64,000 nt of DNA from JAJDTQ01 sp965204235 (lineage in GTDB: Bacteria; Desulfobacterota; Binatia; UBA9968; JAJDTQ01): positions 3,844,001 through 3,908,000 of the forward strand of contig OZ241979.1 in the NCBI GenBank assembly GCA_965204235.1, given 5' to 3'. The notes below the pieces were generated by a model. The model made no database searches. It saw only the letters and a program-made list of their open reading frames with translations, and was not told the DNA's origin. Below are positions 8,684-17,118 of the stretch, piece by piece. Position 1 is the first letter of the stretch; every line of letters begins with the position of its first letter. The position numbers were made by a program, and so were the translations under genes.

Positions 8684-9291
8684 GACCCGACTGCCTCGAC
8701 TATCCCGCGGTATTGCGGCGTTGCGCCGGGGAGAGCCGTCCGCTTGCCGTCACGGCGCAAGGTAACCTCCGTGTGCTCGAGGGACCTCTGCTGGGTTTCT
8801 TTTCCTCGGCGCGCTCCACGGGCGAGGTGATCCTCAAGACCTACGACCTTGCGCAGGCGCTCCGCGGCGTGGACGTGACGGTGGTCGGCGGGTTTCAGTC
8901 GCCAATGGAACGGGAGTTCCTCGACTTCCTGTTGCGGGGCACGGCGTCCGTCGTCGTCTGCCCGGCGCGGGGGTTGGGGAACATGCGGATTCCACGGGCA
9001 TGGAAAGACCCGCTCGCCCGAGGCCGCCTGTTGCTGTTGTCCTTCTTCGACGACGGCGTCCGCTGTCCCACCGCGGCCATTGCCGCCAAGCGCAACGCCT
9101 GCGTCGCCGCCTTGGCGAACCGTCTCCTCGTGGCCCACGCCGAACCCGGCGGCAAGACCGCCGGACTCTGCGCCGCGGCCCTGACCCGCGGCCAGCCGGT
9201 CTTCACCGTCGATTCGCCGGACAACGCCCATCTCGTCACCCTCGGCGCCGTCTCTCTACCCGCGGACGACCTCACCCTTCTGACGGCGTAG
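8650..9291 (+). CDS. DprA/Smf-like Rossmann-fold protein
   Basis: A protein of about 213 residues containing EVILKTYDLAQALRG, VVGGFQSPMEREFLDFLLRG, and the stretch RRxxLLSFFDD followed by A--A--RN--VAALAN. These are typical of the DprA-like (DNA-processing protein A related) family, which has a Rossmann-type fold and in DprA loads RecA on single-stranded DNA. It is shorter than full DprA and lacks the SAM and winged-helix extensions, so it may be a specialised paralogue of the kind found in defence islands. The ATG at 8650 is chosen; an upstream TTG at 8638 is possible. Confidence 0.6.
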   Translation: MGKNPGHPVRLRPDCLDYPAVLRRCAGESRPLAVTAQGNLRVLEGPLLGFFSSARSTGEVILKTYDLAQALRGVDVTVVGGFQSPMEREFLDFLLRGTASVVVCPARGLGNMRIPRAWKDPLARGRLLLLSFFDDGVRCPTAAIAAKRNACVAALANRLLVAHAEPGGKTAGLCAAALTRGQPVFTVDSPDNAHLVTLGAVSLPADDLTLLTA

Positions 9292-9365
9292 GGAGAAGCG
9301 CCTCCACGGACTCGAACCAGGCGTAAACGACTCATCCGAGGACCGGAACTTCTGAGCAATTCCGG

Positions 9366-9455
9366 CTTGAGGCGCCTCTTCCCATGGGAAAGCGCGTCCT
9401 TCGACTCCGCTACGCTACGCTCAGGACGAACGGGGCAATTGTTCAGGGTTTCCGA
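9366..9455 (+). repeat. Dispersed repeat, copy 1
   Basis: A copy of the roughly 85-nt dispersed repeat: GAGGCGCCTC, then GCGCGTCCTTCGACT, CGCTACGCTCAGGACGAACG and a tail GTTCAGGGTTTCC. The CGTCCT and AGGACG parts can pair as a hairpin. It lies between the convergent DprA-like and MFS genes, where it may act as a bidirectional terminator. The rest of the 305-nt gap shows no gene. Confidence 0.8.
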
Positions 9456-9596
9456 CCGGAAGTGGTCCGTTGCGGGGAGGACTTCGAGTTGCGACGCAGC
9501 GGAACGGACCTACTGTACAACCCGAACGTGGTTCACACCTGATGACTCCCGTTGGCGGCAGTGAAGGACGGGAGAGACGGATAGAGTCCGGTCCAT

Positions 9597-10832
9597 CTAC
9601 CGCTCCAGCGTCTCCCTGGCGCCGAAGGCCAGCAGCAGCGTGGAGAGCCAGAGCAGCGGCGCAAGGGCGAGGAAGGGGACCCCGGGGTGGAAGGCGTTGG
9701 CGAGCATGCCGCCGGCCAGGGGCGCGCCGAGACCCACCAGGTCGGCGATGGTCCGGCGCATGGCCTGGAGGCGGCCGCGGGCGTGTTGCGGTGCCACGTC
9801 GTAGGTGGAGGTGGCCAGGCAGCCCAGGGAGAGGCCGTTGGAGACCCCGGTGAGGGAGACCAGCACGGCAAGCGCGCCGAAGCTGTCCGCGGACGGGATC
9901 ATCAGGAAGACGACGGCGGGAATGAGGTTGCTGGGCACCGTGGCCCATTTCCTGCCCACCTTGTCGAGCACGAACCCCGCAGGCAGGATCATGGCGAAGA
10001 CCACCGTACCGGAAATGGAGAAGAGCAGGCCGACCTCCACGGGCGTGAAGCCCAGGTGCACCCCGGCGTAGAGCGGCAGCATGCTCTGGAGGGTCAGCCG
10101 GAACATCAGGCTGACGCACGTGGCGAACACCAGCACCGCATAGGTCCGCCGCAGCGGCGGCGCCACCTCCCTGAACAGCGCCCGCATCCTTTCGCCCCAG
10201 TGGCGAAGCCCCCTGCCTTTCGGAGCCGGCCCCGACGCCGGACGCCGGGGCCGGCCGGACGCGCGCACCGCGAGCCCGCACAGGGCCGCGAGCCCCCCGG
10301 ACAGGGCATGGGCCACGAACACCGCGCGAAAGCCCAGGCTGACGGTCAGGAAGCCGCCGATCACCGGCCCCAGCGCCAGTCCGGCGTTGTGCACCCCGTG
10401 GAACCCGCTCATGACCCGCCCCCGCTGGTTCTGGCGCGCGAGGTCGATGCCGGCTACCTCCCGTCCCATGGCCCAGATGGACTCCGCGGCGCCCACCGCG
10501 AAGAGCGCCGCCAGCAGGCCCGCGAACGCCGTGCTCACGGAGGCCGCGAGGGCCGCGGCCGCGGTGACCGCGGCGCCCCCCACCAGCATTGCGCGCGGCC
10601 CCGTGCGGTCGAGCATGACGCCGCTGGCGGGGGTTCCCGCCAGGCGGCCGGCGGCCCAGGCCGTCACCGTCTGGGCGGCCACGCCCCCGGAGACGCCGAA
10701 GGCCTCGGTCAACACCGGGATGGTGGGCAGCACCATGCCCCAGCCGAGGCCGGAGAACAGGGCGCTGCCGTACAGCAGGAGAAAATCGCGGACCGCGGGG
10801 TTGCGCGGGTTGATCCAGTTCGGCAGGGACAC
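9597..10832 (-). CDS. Major facilitator superfamily transporter
   Basis: A 411-residue protein with about twelve hydrophobic segments in two halves joined by a basic cytoplasmic loop near residues 190-225 (RPRRPASGPAPKGRG). The loop motif GVMLDRTGPR between the second and third helices is the MFS signature, with a related FVLDKVGRK in the second half. The substrate cannot be read from sequence; the pattern suits a drug or small-molecule exporter. It is transcribed leftward and stands 109 nt from a DMT-family transporter gene on the same strand. Confidence 0.8.
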   Translation of the reverse strand: MSLPNWINPRNPAVRDFLLLYGSALFSGLGWGMVLPTIPVLTEAFGVSGGVAAQTVTAWAAGRLAGTPASGVMLDRTGPRAMLVGGAAVTAAAALAASVSTAFAGLLAALFAVGAAESIWAMGREVAGIDLARQNQRGRVMSGFHGVHNAGLALGPVIGGFLTVSLGFRAVFVAHALSGGLAALCGLAVRASGRPRRPASGPAPKGRGLRHWGERMRALFREVAPPLRRTYAVLVFATCVSLMFRLTLQSMLPLYAGVHLGFTPVEVGLLFSISGTVVFAMILPAGFVLDKVGRKWATVPSNLIPAVVFLMIPSADSFGALAVLVSLTGVSNGLSLGCLATSTYDVAPQHARGRLQAMRRTIADLVGLGAPLAGGMLANAFHPGVPFLALAPLLWLSTLLLAFGARETLER

Positions 10833-10941
10833 CGTGGAATCGCCTTTCCGTCCGGGTTGGAGGGCGGAGCTCAGGACGAACGGGGACCGTGGTTCCGGGT
10901 TTCCCGTGCCCGGTCTCCGGGTGGAGCGCCGCGGGCCGGAC

Positions 10942-11817
10942 TCAGGACCCGCCCAGGGTGATGGCCACCGTGCCGGCCACCACCACGGCGCTGCCCGCCG
11001 CGGTCCGCGGCGTCACCAGTTCGACGGAACGGAGGAACGCCACGGTGAAGAGCAGCACCCACATGGGCTGGGTGGCCACCATGGGGGTGACCAGCACCAC
11101 CGGGCCGATGCTGAGAGCCACGTTGAACAGGAGGAACCCCAGGTTCTCCAGCGCCGCGGTCGCCAGGAAGGGCGCCATGGCCCGGCGGCTCCACAGCGGT
11201 CGGTCGGAGCCCGGACGCGCCCGGAGGTAGCCGGTGAAGGTCGCCAGCGAAACGAAACCCACGATGGCTGCGAACAGGATCGGGTAGCCGGCCGAATGGA
11301 GCGAGAAGCGCACGAGGTTGTGCACCAGGGCGGCCAGGACCGCGGCCAGGATCGAGTACAGGTTGTGCCACCAGGGGACGGGGGCGCGCTTTCCCTCTTC
11401 CCGCCAGGAGATCAGGACGATCCCGGCCACGACCAGGAGGACTCCGGTGAGCCCCCACGCGGTGGCGGTCTCCCCGAGGAAGGCCAGGGCGAGCATGGCG
11501 CTGAAGAGCGGGTGGGTGGAGCGGAGCGCGGCGCCGCGGGCGGCTCCGACCTTCGCAATGCCGGTGTAGGTCAACAGACGGACCATGGGCATGAGGAAAC
11601 CCACGAGCACCGCGGCGAGCAGGAAGGTCTTGCCCACGGCCGGGATGCCGGTAACGAGGAACGCCAGGGTCCATAGCGTCACGGTCTGGAACAGGAGGGA
11701 AAGGTAGGTGACCGTGGTGGCGTTGGAGTACTGGAGACCCCGGCGCGCCGAGATGATGCTGGCGGCGTAGGTCAACGCGGTGATCAGGCCGACGGCCTGG
11801 GGCAGCAACCCGGTCAT
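10942..11817 (-). CDS. EamA/DMT-family transporter
   Basis: A 291-residue protein with ten predicted membrane segments in two homologous halves, the EamA arrangement. The first half ends with LTGVLLVVAGIVLISW and the second with AGSAVVVAGTVAITLGG, both typical closing helices of EamA repeats. Family members export metabolites or amino acids, but the substrate is unknown. The start is the ATG at 11817, where MTGLLPQAVGLITALTYA begins the first helix. A related but divergent paralogue lies at 36691-37548. Confidence 0.8.
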   Translation of the reverse strand: MTGLLPQAVGLITALTYAASIISARRGLQYSNATTVTYLSLLFQTVTLWTLAFLVTGIPAVGKTFLLAAVLVGFLMPMVRLLTYTGIAKVGAARGAALRSTHPLFSAMLALAFLGETATAWGLTGVLLVVAGIVLISWREEGKRAPVPWWHNLYSILAAVLAALVHNLVRFSLHSAGYPILFAAIVGFVSLATFTGYLRARPGSDRPLWSRRAMAPFLATAALENLGFLLFNVALSIGPVVLVTPMVATQPMWVLLFTVAFLRSVELVTPRTAAGSAVVVAGTVAITLGGS

Positions 11818-11881
11818 GGCGCGGGACCCTGCACACACGAAAACCTGGAGCGCCTGACGGATCTCGCCGGGACCCGGGCCG

Positions 11882-12943
11882 CTAGTTCCGGATGTCCTGC
11901 TGGAACCACTCCAGCGGCAGGCTGCGCCCGAGGCCGTTCTCCCTGGCATGGCGATAGACCAGGTAGCCCACCGCGGCGAACTGGATGCCGGCGGAGAAGT
12001 TGTGGTGCAGGGTGGTCTGGGAGTCGTCCTCCCGGCCGGGCTTCTCCCCGGCGAGCACCTCGGCGAGGGTGGTATGGTTGCGGTCCGTGTAGCGGCGTCG
12101 GTAGTTGTCGTCCATGGGCCGCCGGCCGCGTTCTTCCGGGGTGCCCAGGGCATAGTTCAGGACGGCGTCGTTGGAGGTCCCGACCACCACGTCCGCCTTC
12201 TCGTAGGTGTCTCCTTCCAGCTCTTCGGGGCGCACGTCCACCACGTGCATGCCGGTCTGCAGCCAGTCGGAACGGAACAGCGGGATGCGCGAGTCCGTGC
12301 AGGTGGCGCCGATGTCCACGCCGCTCATGGCTTCCCGGGCCGAGTTCACCGCGGTCACCTCCAAGTCGAGCTCCCGGGCCATGCGCCCGGCGTAGGCGTC
12401 CCGATGGGCGGGCGTGGGGCTGAAGACCTTGATTCGCTCGATGGGGCGGACGGCGCACGCGGCCATGGCGTAGGTGCGCGCCATGGCGCCGGAGCCGAGG
12501 ACGCCGAGGACCCTGGAGTCCGGCCGGGACAGGTGCTTGACCCCGACTCCCGCGGTGGCGCCCACCCGGTAGCTCTGGAGGTATCCGTCGTTCATGATGC
12601 ACAGCAGTTCGCCGGTGCGCGTGTCCACCAGCAGGATGATGCCGCAGTACTTGCCGGGCTCGACGTTGAACCAGTGTTCGGTGACCGCGCCGCCGTACTC
12701 CTGCCAAGTCAGGATGTCCAGCTTGAAGCGGAACGCGAGGACCGGCGGGTCCTTGATGGCGCCCAGGAGCGAGCCCCAGCGGAAGTAGTCGCCGACGGTG
12801 GCGGTGGGAGACCAGAGGTCCGTCCTGGGTTGATAGACCGCGTTGCCCTCGGAGAGTTGTCTCAGCGCGCTCTCCATGGCGCCGATGGCGTCGTCCATGT
12901 GGAGCGCCTGCTCCGCGATCCGGTTGTCGATGAGTAGCGGCAT
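11882..12943 (-). CDS. Ornithine cyclodeaminase/mu-crystallin family protein
   Basis: A 353-residue protein with the NAD(P)-binding motif VLGVLGSGAMARTYAMA near residue 150 and a preceding segment SYRVGATAGVGVKHLSR, both typical of the ornithine cyclodeaminase, mu-crystallin and ketimine-reductase family. Family members catalyse NAD-dependent imine or amino-acid conversions. The start at 12943 has an excellent GGAGGGAACGC leader. It is divergent from the PrpF-like gene and separated from it by a 196-nt promoter region. With PrpF, UbiD and the ligase it may belong to one catabolic locus. Substrate unknown. Confidence 0.75.
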   Translation of the reverse strand: MPLLIDNRIAEQALHMDDAIGAMESALRQLSEGNAVYQPRTDLWSPTATVGDYFRWGSLLGAIKDPPVLAFRFKLDILTWQEYGGAVTEHWFNVEPGKYCGIILLVDTRTGELLCIMNDGYLQSYRVGATAGVGVKHLSRPDSRVLGVLGSGAMARTYAMAACAVRPIERIKVFSPTPAHRDAYAGRMARELDLEVTAVNSAREAMSGVDIGATCTDSRIPLFRSDWLQTGMHVVDVRPEELEGDTYEKADVVVGTSNDAVLNYALGTPEERGRRPMDDNYRRRYTDRNHTTLAEVLAGEKPGREDDSQTTLHHNFSAGIQFAAVGYLVYRHARENGLGRSLPLEWFQQDIRN

Positions 12944-13139
12944 GCGTTCCCTCCGGTTGCCGGGAAGTGGCGCCGAATCGGGGGGAGCGCGCCCGCGGCG
13001 CGTCCTCGCCCGGCCCTCGGCCCTTCCTCCCACTACCAGCTTTTCCTCGAAGGTGTCCACCCTGCGCCCTCGGAACGGGGAACCCTGACAATGCCGGGGC
13101 GATGATGTATAGAGAGGGCGAGGAGCACAGGAGACGGAC

Positions 13140-14237
13140 ATGGCCGGACAGACCGCGATCCCCTGCACCATGATGCGCGGCGGCACCTCCCGAGGGCCGT
13201 ATTTCCTCGCCCGGGACCTGCCCGCGGACGAACCCGCGCGGGACCGGGTGCTGCTGGCGGCCATGGGGTCGCCGGACCACCGGCAGATCGACGGCATGGG
13301 CGGCGCCACCACCCTCACCAGCAAGGTGGCCATCGTGTCGCCGTCCTCCCACGACCGGGCGGACGTGGACTACCTCTTTGCCCAGGTCTCGGTGGACCGG
13401 GCGTTCGTGGACTACGCCCCCACCTGCGGCAACATGCTCGCCGGCGTCGGTCCCTTCGCCATCGACCGGGGGTTGGCGCCCGCGGACGATCCCAGGACCG
13501 TGGTGCGCATCCGGAACGTCAACACCGACTCGCTCATCGAGGCGGTGGTGGAGACCCCGGACGGCCATGTGGAGTACGACGGCGACGCCGTCATCGACGG
13601 GGTCCCCGGCAGCGCGGCGCCGGTCCTGCTCCACTTCATGGACGTGGTGGGCTCCAAGACCGGGGCGCTGTTCCCCACCGGCCGCCGCCGGGAGCGCATC
13701 CTGGGGGTCGAGGTGAGTTGTGTGGACGTGGCCATGCCCATGGTTTTGGCCACCGCGGAGGGTATGGGCGTGCGCGGCGACGAAAGCAAGCGGGAGCTGG
13801 ACGCCAACCGGGCGCTGCTGGACAGGCTGGAAGCCATCCGGCTGGCGGCCGGCGAGCGGATGGGTCTGGGCGACGTGCGGGGGCAGGTCATCCCCAAGTT
13901 CGGCATCCTTTCCCGGCCGCGCCGCGGCGGTGCGGTGACCTCCCGCTACTTCACGCCCACGGACTGCCACGCAGCCCATGCAGTGTCCGGCGCCGTCTGC
14001 GTCGGGAGTTGCGCACTGGTGCCCGGGACCGTGGCCGACGGCGTCGCCGAGACCACGGACGAGCCCTCGCAACGGGTGGAGATCGAGCACCCCGGCGGCT
14101 CCATCACCGTGGCGTTCGAGCTCGACGGGGTGGGGGACGACTTCAGGCTGCGGAGGGCCGGAGTGGTCCGGACCGCAAGGAAACTGTTCCATGGCCAGAT
14201 CTTCGTGCCCGGCCGGGTGTGGAGCCCCGGGCCGTGA
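13140..14237 (+). CDS. PrpF-like protein (4-oxalomesaconate tautomerase/methylaconitate isomerase family)
   Basis: A 365-residue protein starting with the family signature CTMMRGGTSRGPYF near residues 9-22. DYAPTCGNMLAGVGPFAI near residue 97 carries the catalytic Cys region, and VSGAVCVGSCALVPGT lies near 282. PrpF and GalD isomerise the double bond of carboxylated substrates such as methylaconitate or 4-oxalomesaconate by proton transfer. AGGAG precedes the ATG. The UbiD gene follows after 25 nt, so both are probably one operon acting on unsaturated carboxylic acids from aromatic degradation. Confidence 0.85.
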   Translation: MAGQTAIPCTMMRGGTSRGPYFLARDLPADEPARDRVLLAAMGSPDHRQIDGMGGATTLTSKVAIVSPSSHDRADVDYLFAQVSVDRAFVDYAPTCGNMLAGVGPFAIDRGLAPADDPRTVVRIRNVNTDSLIEAVVETPDGHVEYDGDAVIDGVPGSAAPVLLHFMDVVGSKTGALFPTGRRRERILGVEVSCVDVAMPMVLATAEGMGVRGDESKRELDANRALLDRLEAIRLAAGERMGLGDVRGQVIPKFGILSRPRRGGAVTSRYFTPTDCHAAHAVSGAVCVGSCALVPGTVADGVAETTDEPSQRVEIEHPGGSITVAFELDGVGDDFRLRRAGVVRTARKLFHGQIFVPGRVWSPGP

Positions 14238-14262
14238 AACGGACTGCGGAGACGGGTGGACC

Positions 14263-15612
14263 ATGCCGCAGGACCTGAGAAGCTACCTGGATCTCGTGGA
14301 ATCGCAGGACGAGCTCGTCCGGGTCTCCGAGCCGGTGGACCCGCGCTACGAGGTCACCGCGCTGGTGGCGAAGCTCGCCCGGGAGCGGCGCCGGAGGCCG
14401 GCGCTGTTGCTGGAGAACGTGAAGGGCAGCGCGTTCCCGGTCCTGACCAACCTCCACGCGAGCCGGCGCCGCATGGCCCTGGCCATGAACGCCGAGCCCC
14501 GGGATCTCCAACGCGCGTTCCTGAACGCCATGGAGCGTCCGGTGGCGCCGGTGGCGGTGGACGCCGGGCCGGTCAAGGAGGTCGTGCGCACGGGCCGCGA
14601 GGTGGATCTCCTGGAGCTGCCGCAGATCGTCCACCACGCCGCGGACGCCGGGCCCTACGTCACCGCGGCCATCTCGTTCGCCCGGGACCCGGAGGACGGC
14701 GCCTGGAACTGCGCCTACAACCGTCTGATGATCATGGGCCGGGACCGGACTTCCATCCACATCACGGCTTCCAAGCACCTCTGGGAGTTCTTCCAGAAGG
14801 CCGAAGCCATGGGCCGATCCCTGCCCGTGGCCTTCGCCGTCGGCGTCCACCCGGCCATCGGCCTGGGAGCGTTGGCCATCGGCTCCATCGACGAGGACGA
14901 ACGCGCCATCATGGGCGGCGTCCTGGGGGAGCCGTTGGAGCTGGTCCCGTGCGAGTCGTCGGACCTGCTGGTCCCCGCCCACGCGGAACTGGTCCTGGAG
15001 GGCGAGATCCTGCCCGGCGAAAGGACCCCGGAGGGGCCGTTCAGCGAGTTCACCGGATACAGCCTCGGCGAGCGCCGGCGCGAGGTGGTCCGGTACACCG
15101 CCATGACCATGAGGGAGGACGCCCTGTTCCACGACATCGCGGTGGCCCAGGTGGACCACCTGTTGCTCTCCACCATCCCCATGGAGGCGAACCTCTACCG
15201 GGCGGTGCGCGCCATGGTCCCTTCGGTGGCCGCGGTGCGGGTGCCCGCGCCCTATAGCTGCTACGTGGCCATCCGCCAGCGGACGCCGGGCCAGGCCAAG
15301 AACGCCATACTGGCGGTGCTGGGCGCGGACATGTACATCAAGCGGGTGGTGGTGGTGGACGACGACGTGGACGTCTTCGACGACCGGGAGGTGGCCTGGG
15401 CCCTGGGCACCCGGTGCCAGGCCGACCGAGACATCACGGTGGTCTCCCATACCCGGGGCTCGGACCTGGACCCGTCCACGGACTCGGACGGCTACACCGC
15501 CAAGTGGGGCGTGGACGCCACCGCCAAGCCCTCCCTGGCGCAATACACGCCCCGCAACCGGATCCCGCAAGAGGTCATGGACCGCATCGACCTGGACGCC
15601 CTGGGGCTCTGA
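14263..15612 (+). CDS. UbiD-family decarboxylase
   Basis: A 449-residue protein of the UbiD fold. The segment ERTPEGPFSEFTGYSLGER holds both conserved glutamates of the E-G-P-F-x-E motif that act with prenylated FMN in reversible decarboxylation. WNCAYNRLMIMGRD and SIHITASKHLWEFFQKAE match the cofactor- and metal-binding core. No UbiX flavin prenyltransferase gene is in the window, so the cofactor must be made elsewhere. It sits between PrpF and an adenylate-forming ligase in a tight operon. The natural substrate is unknown, probably an aromatic or alpha,beta-unsaturated acid. A divergent paralogue is at 43292-44737. Confidence 0.88.
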   Translation: MPQDLRSYLDLVESQDELVRVSEPVDPRYEVTALVAKLARERRRRPALLLENVKGSAFPVLTNLHASRRRMALAMNAEPRDLQRAFLNAMERPVAPVAVDAGPVKEVVRTGREVDLLELPQIVHHAADAGPYVTAAISFARDPEDGAWNCAYNRLMIMGRDRTSIHITASKHLWEFFQKAEAMGRSLPVAFAVGVHPAIGLGALAIGSIDEDERAIMGGVLGEPLELVPCESSDLLVPAHAELVLEGEILPGERTPEGPFSEFTGYSLGERRREVVRYTAMTMREDALFHDIAVAQVDHLLLSTIPMEANLYRAVRAMVPSVAAVRVPAPYSCYVAIRQRTPGQAKNAILAVLGADMYIKRVVVVDDDVDVFDDREVAWALGTRCQADRDITVVSHTRGSDLDPSTDSDGYTAKWGVDATAKPSLAQYTPRNRIPQEVMDRIDLDALGL

Positions 15613-15632
15613 GATCCGCGGAAGGGACGGCG

Positions 15633-17069
15633 TTGGCCCCCGCCGGACGGAACTTCGTCTGCCTGCTGGAGCGGACGGCCCGGCAGCACCCGGAAAGACC
15701 CGCGCTGCTGTGCGGCGGCGCCGTGCTGACCTGCGGTGAGCTCCATGCCCGGGCCGCGGGCTTCGCGCGGGAGCTGGCGGACCACGGGGTGGGCGCGGGA
15801 GACCGGGTCGCGGTGGTGCTTCCCAACCACTGGACCTTCGCCGCGGCTCTCCTGGGCGTCTGGAAGCTGGGCGCCACCGCGGCGCCGCTGAGCCCGCTGC
15901 TCAAGCCGGAGGAAGAGGAGGCCATACTCGCCGACGTGGCCCCCGCCAGGGTCGTCCGACGCCTGGACCCTTGCGAGGGGTCGTGGGACACGGTGACGGA
16001 GTGCGAGGCGCCGGCCCTCATCGGCTACAGTTCCGGCAGCACCGGACGGCCCCGGGGCGCGGTGTTCAGCCATGCGGCGCTGACCTTCGCGGACCGTTCG
16101 TGGGCGCACATGATGGCGGTGACCGCGGACGACGTGGTGCTGTCGGTGCTGCCGCTGCCCCATTCCTTCGGCATGCACGGCTCGCTGCTGGCGCCGCTGC
16201 TCATGGGCGCCCGGGTGGTGATCCTCGACGGGTTCCGTCCGGACGCCGTTCTCGCCGCGGTGGAGGAGCACCGGGTCACCCTGTTCCCGGGCGTGGCCAC
16301 CATGTTCCGCCGTCTGTTGGGCGCGCCGGAGTTCGATGGCGCGGACCTGTCGTCCCTGCGCCTGTCGGTGTCCGGCGCTGCGCCGTGCCCCTGGGACTTG
16401 GCCGAGGAGTGGCGCCGGCGCAGCGGCGTCCGCATCCTCCGGGGCTACGGCATGACCGAGCTCTTCCGTCCCGTCTCCTACCTGGCCGGGGACGAGGACG
16501 ACCGTCCGGAGTCCGTCGGGCGGGCGGTCCCGGGCGTGGAGGCGCGGGTGGTGGGGGAAGGGATGGCGGGGGAGGGGGGCGCCGCGCCCGGCGAAGGGGA
16601 GGCGGGGGAGTTGTGGATCCGGACGCCGGCGGCGCTCGAAGGCTACTGGAACGACCCCGCCCCGGTGCTCACGGACGGGTGGTTCCGCACCGGCGACTTG
16701 GCCCGCATCTCCGGCGACGGCTTCGTGGAGATCACCGGCCGCTTGCGGGAGCGCATCCTCCGGGGCGGCTACTCGGTCTTTCCCCAGGAGGTGGAAGCGG
16801 TGCTGGCGGCGCACCCGGAGGTGGCGGAGGCCGCGGTGGTGGGGGTGCCTCATCCCGACCTGGGAGAGGAGGTGGCGGCTTTCGTGGTGGCGAGACCGGG
16901 GGCCAACCCCGCGGCGGACGAACTTGCGGGCTACTGTGCGGCCCGGCTCGCCCGCTTCAAGTACCCGCGCTACGTCCGCTTCGTCCCGGAGTTGCCCAGG
17001 GGGGCCACCGGAAAGGTGTCGAAGGCGGAACTGGTCCGGGGTTGGCCTGCCGGAAAGGAGGGCGGATGA
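15633..17069 (+). CDS. Class I adenylate-forming enzyme (acyl-CoA ligase-like)
   Basis: A 478-residue AMP-forming ligase. It has the phosphate-binding loop GYSSGSTGRPRG near residue 130, the adenine motif RGYGMTELFRP near 269, the hinge motif TGDLARISGDGFVEITGR near 350, and the C-terminal lysine segment PRGATGKVSKAEL that activates the carboxylate. It would join an acid to CoA via an acyl-adenylate. The start is taken as the TTG at 15633, 7 nt after a GAAGGGA, because no ATG precedes the first conserved segment. It is the last gene of the PrpF-UbiD-ligase operon, suggesting activation of the decarboxylated or precursor acid. Confidence 0.8.
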   Translation: MAPAGRNFVCLLERTARQHPERPALLCGGAVLTCGELHARAAGFARELADHGVGAGDRVAVVLPNHWTFAAALLGVWKLGATAAPLSPLLKPEEEEAILADVAPARVVRRLDPCEGSWDTVTECEAPALIGYSSGSTGRPRGAVFSHAALTFADRSWAHMMAVTADDVVLSVLPLPHSFGMHGSLLAPLLMGARVVILDGFRPDAVLAAVEEHRVTLFPGVATMFRRLLGAPEFDGADLSSLRLSVSGAAPCPWDLAEEWRRRSGVRILRGYGMTELFRPVSYLAGDEDDRPESVGRAVPGVEARVVGEGMAGEGGAAPGEGEAGELWIRTPAALEGYWNDPAPVLTDGWFRTGDLARISGDGFVEITGRLRERILRGGYSVFPQEVEAVLAAHPEVAEAAVVGVPHPDLGEEVAAFVVARPGANPAADELAGYCAARLARFKYPRYVRFVPELPRGATGKVSKAELVRGWPAGKEGG

Positions 17070-17096
17070 GGCGACGCGGGAATCGCCGCCTCATCC
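17064..17096. terminator. Hairpin between convergent genes
   Basis: A perfect 10-bp inverted repeat, GGATGAGGCG at 17064-17073 and CGCCTCATCC at 17087-17096, overlaps the ligase stop codon and lies 22 nt before the 3' end of the convergent tctC. There is no run of T, so it is a candidate bidirectional terminator rather than a classical one. Confidence 0.5.
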
Positions 17097-17118
17097 CCGT
17101 GGACGGACCCCTTGCAGG

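Noticed and set aside
9367..9564. 65-residue frame after the DprA-like gene
   Set aside because: It consists mainly of the dispersed repeat (SFDSATLRSGRTG) and has no family resemblance.
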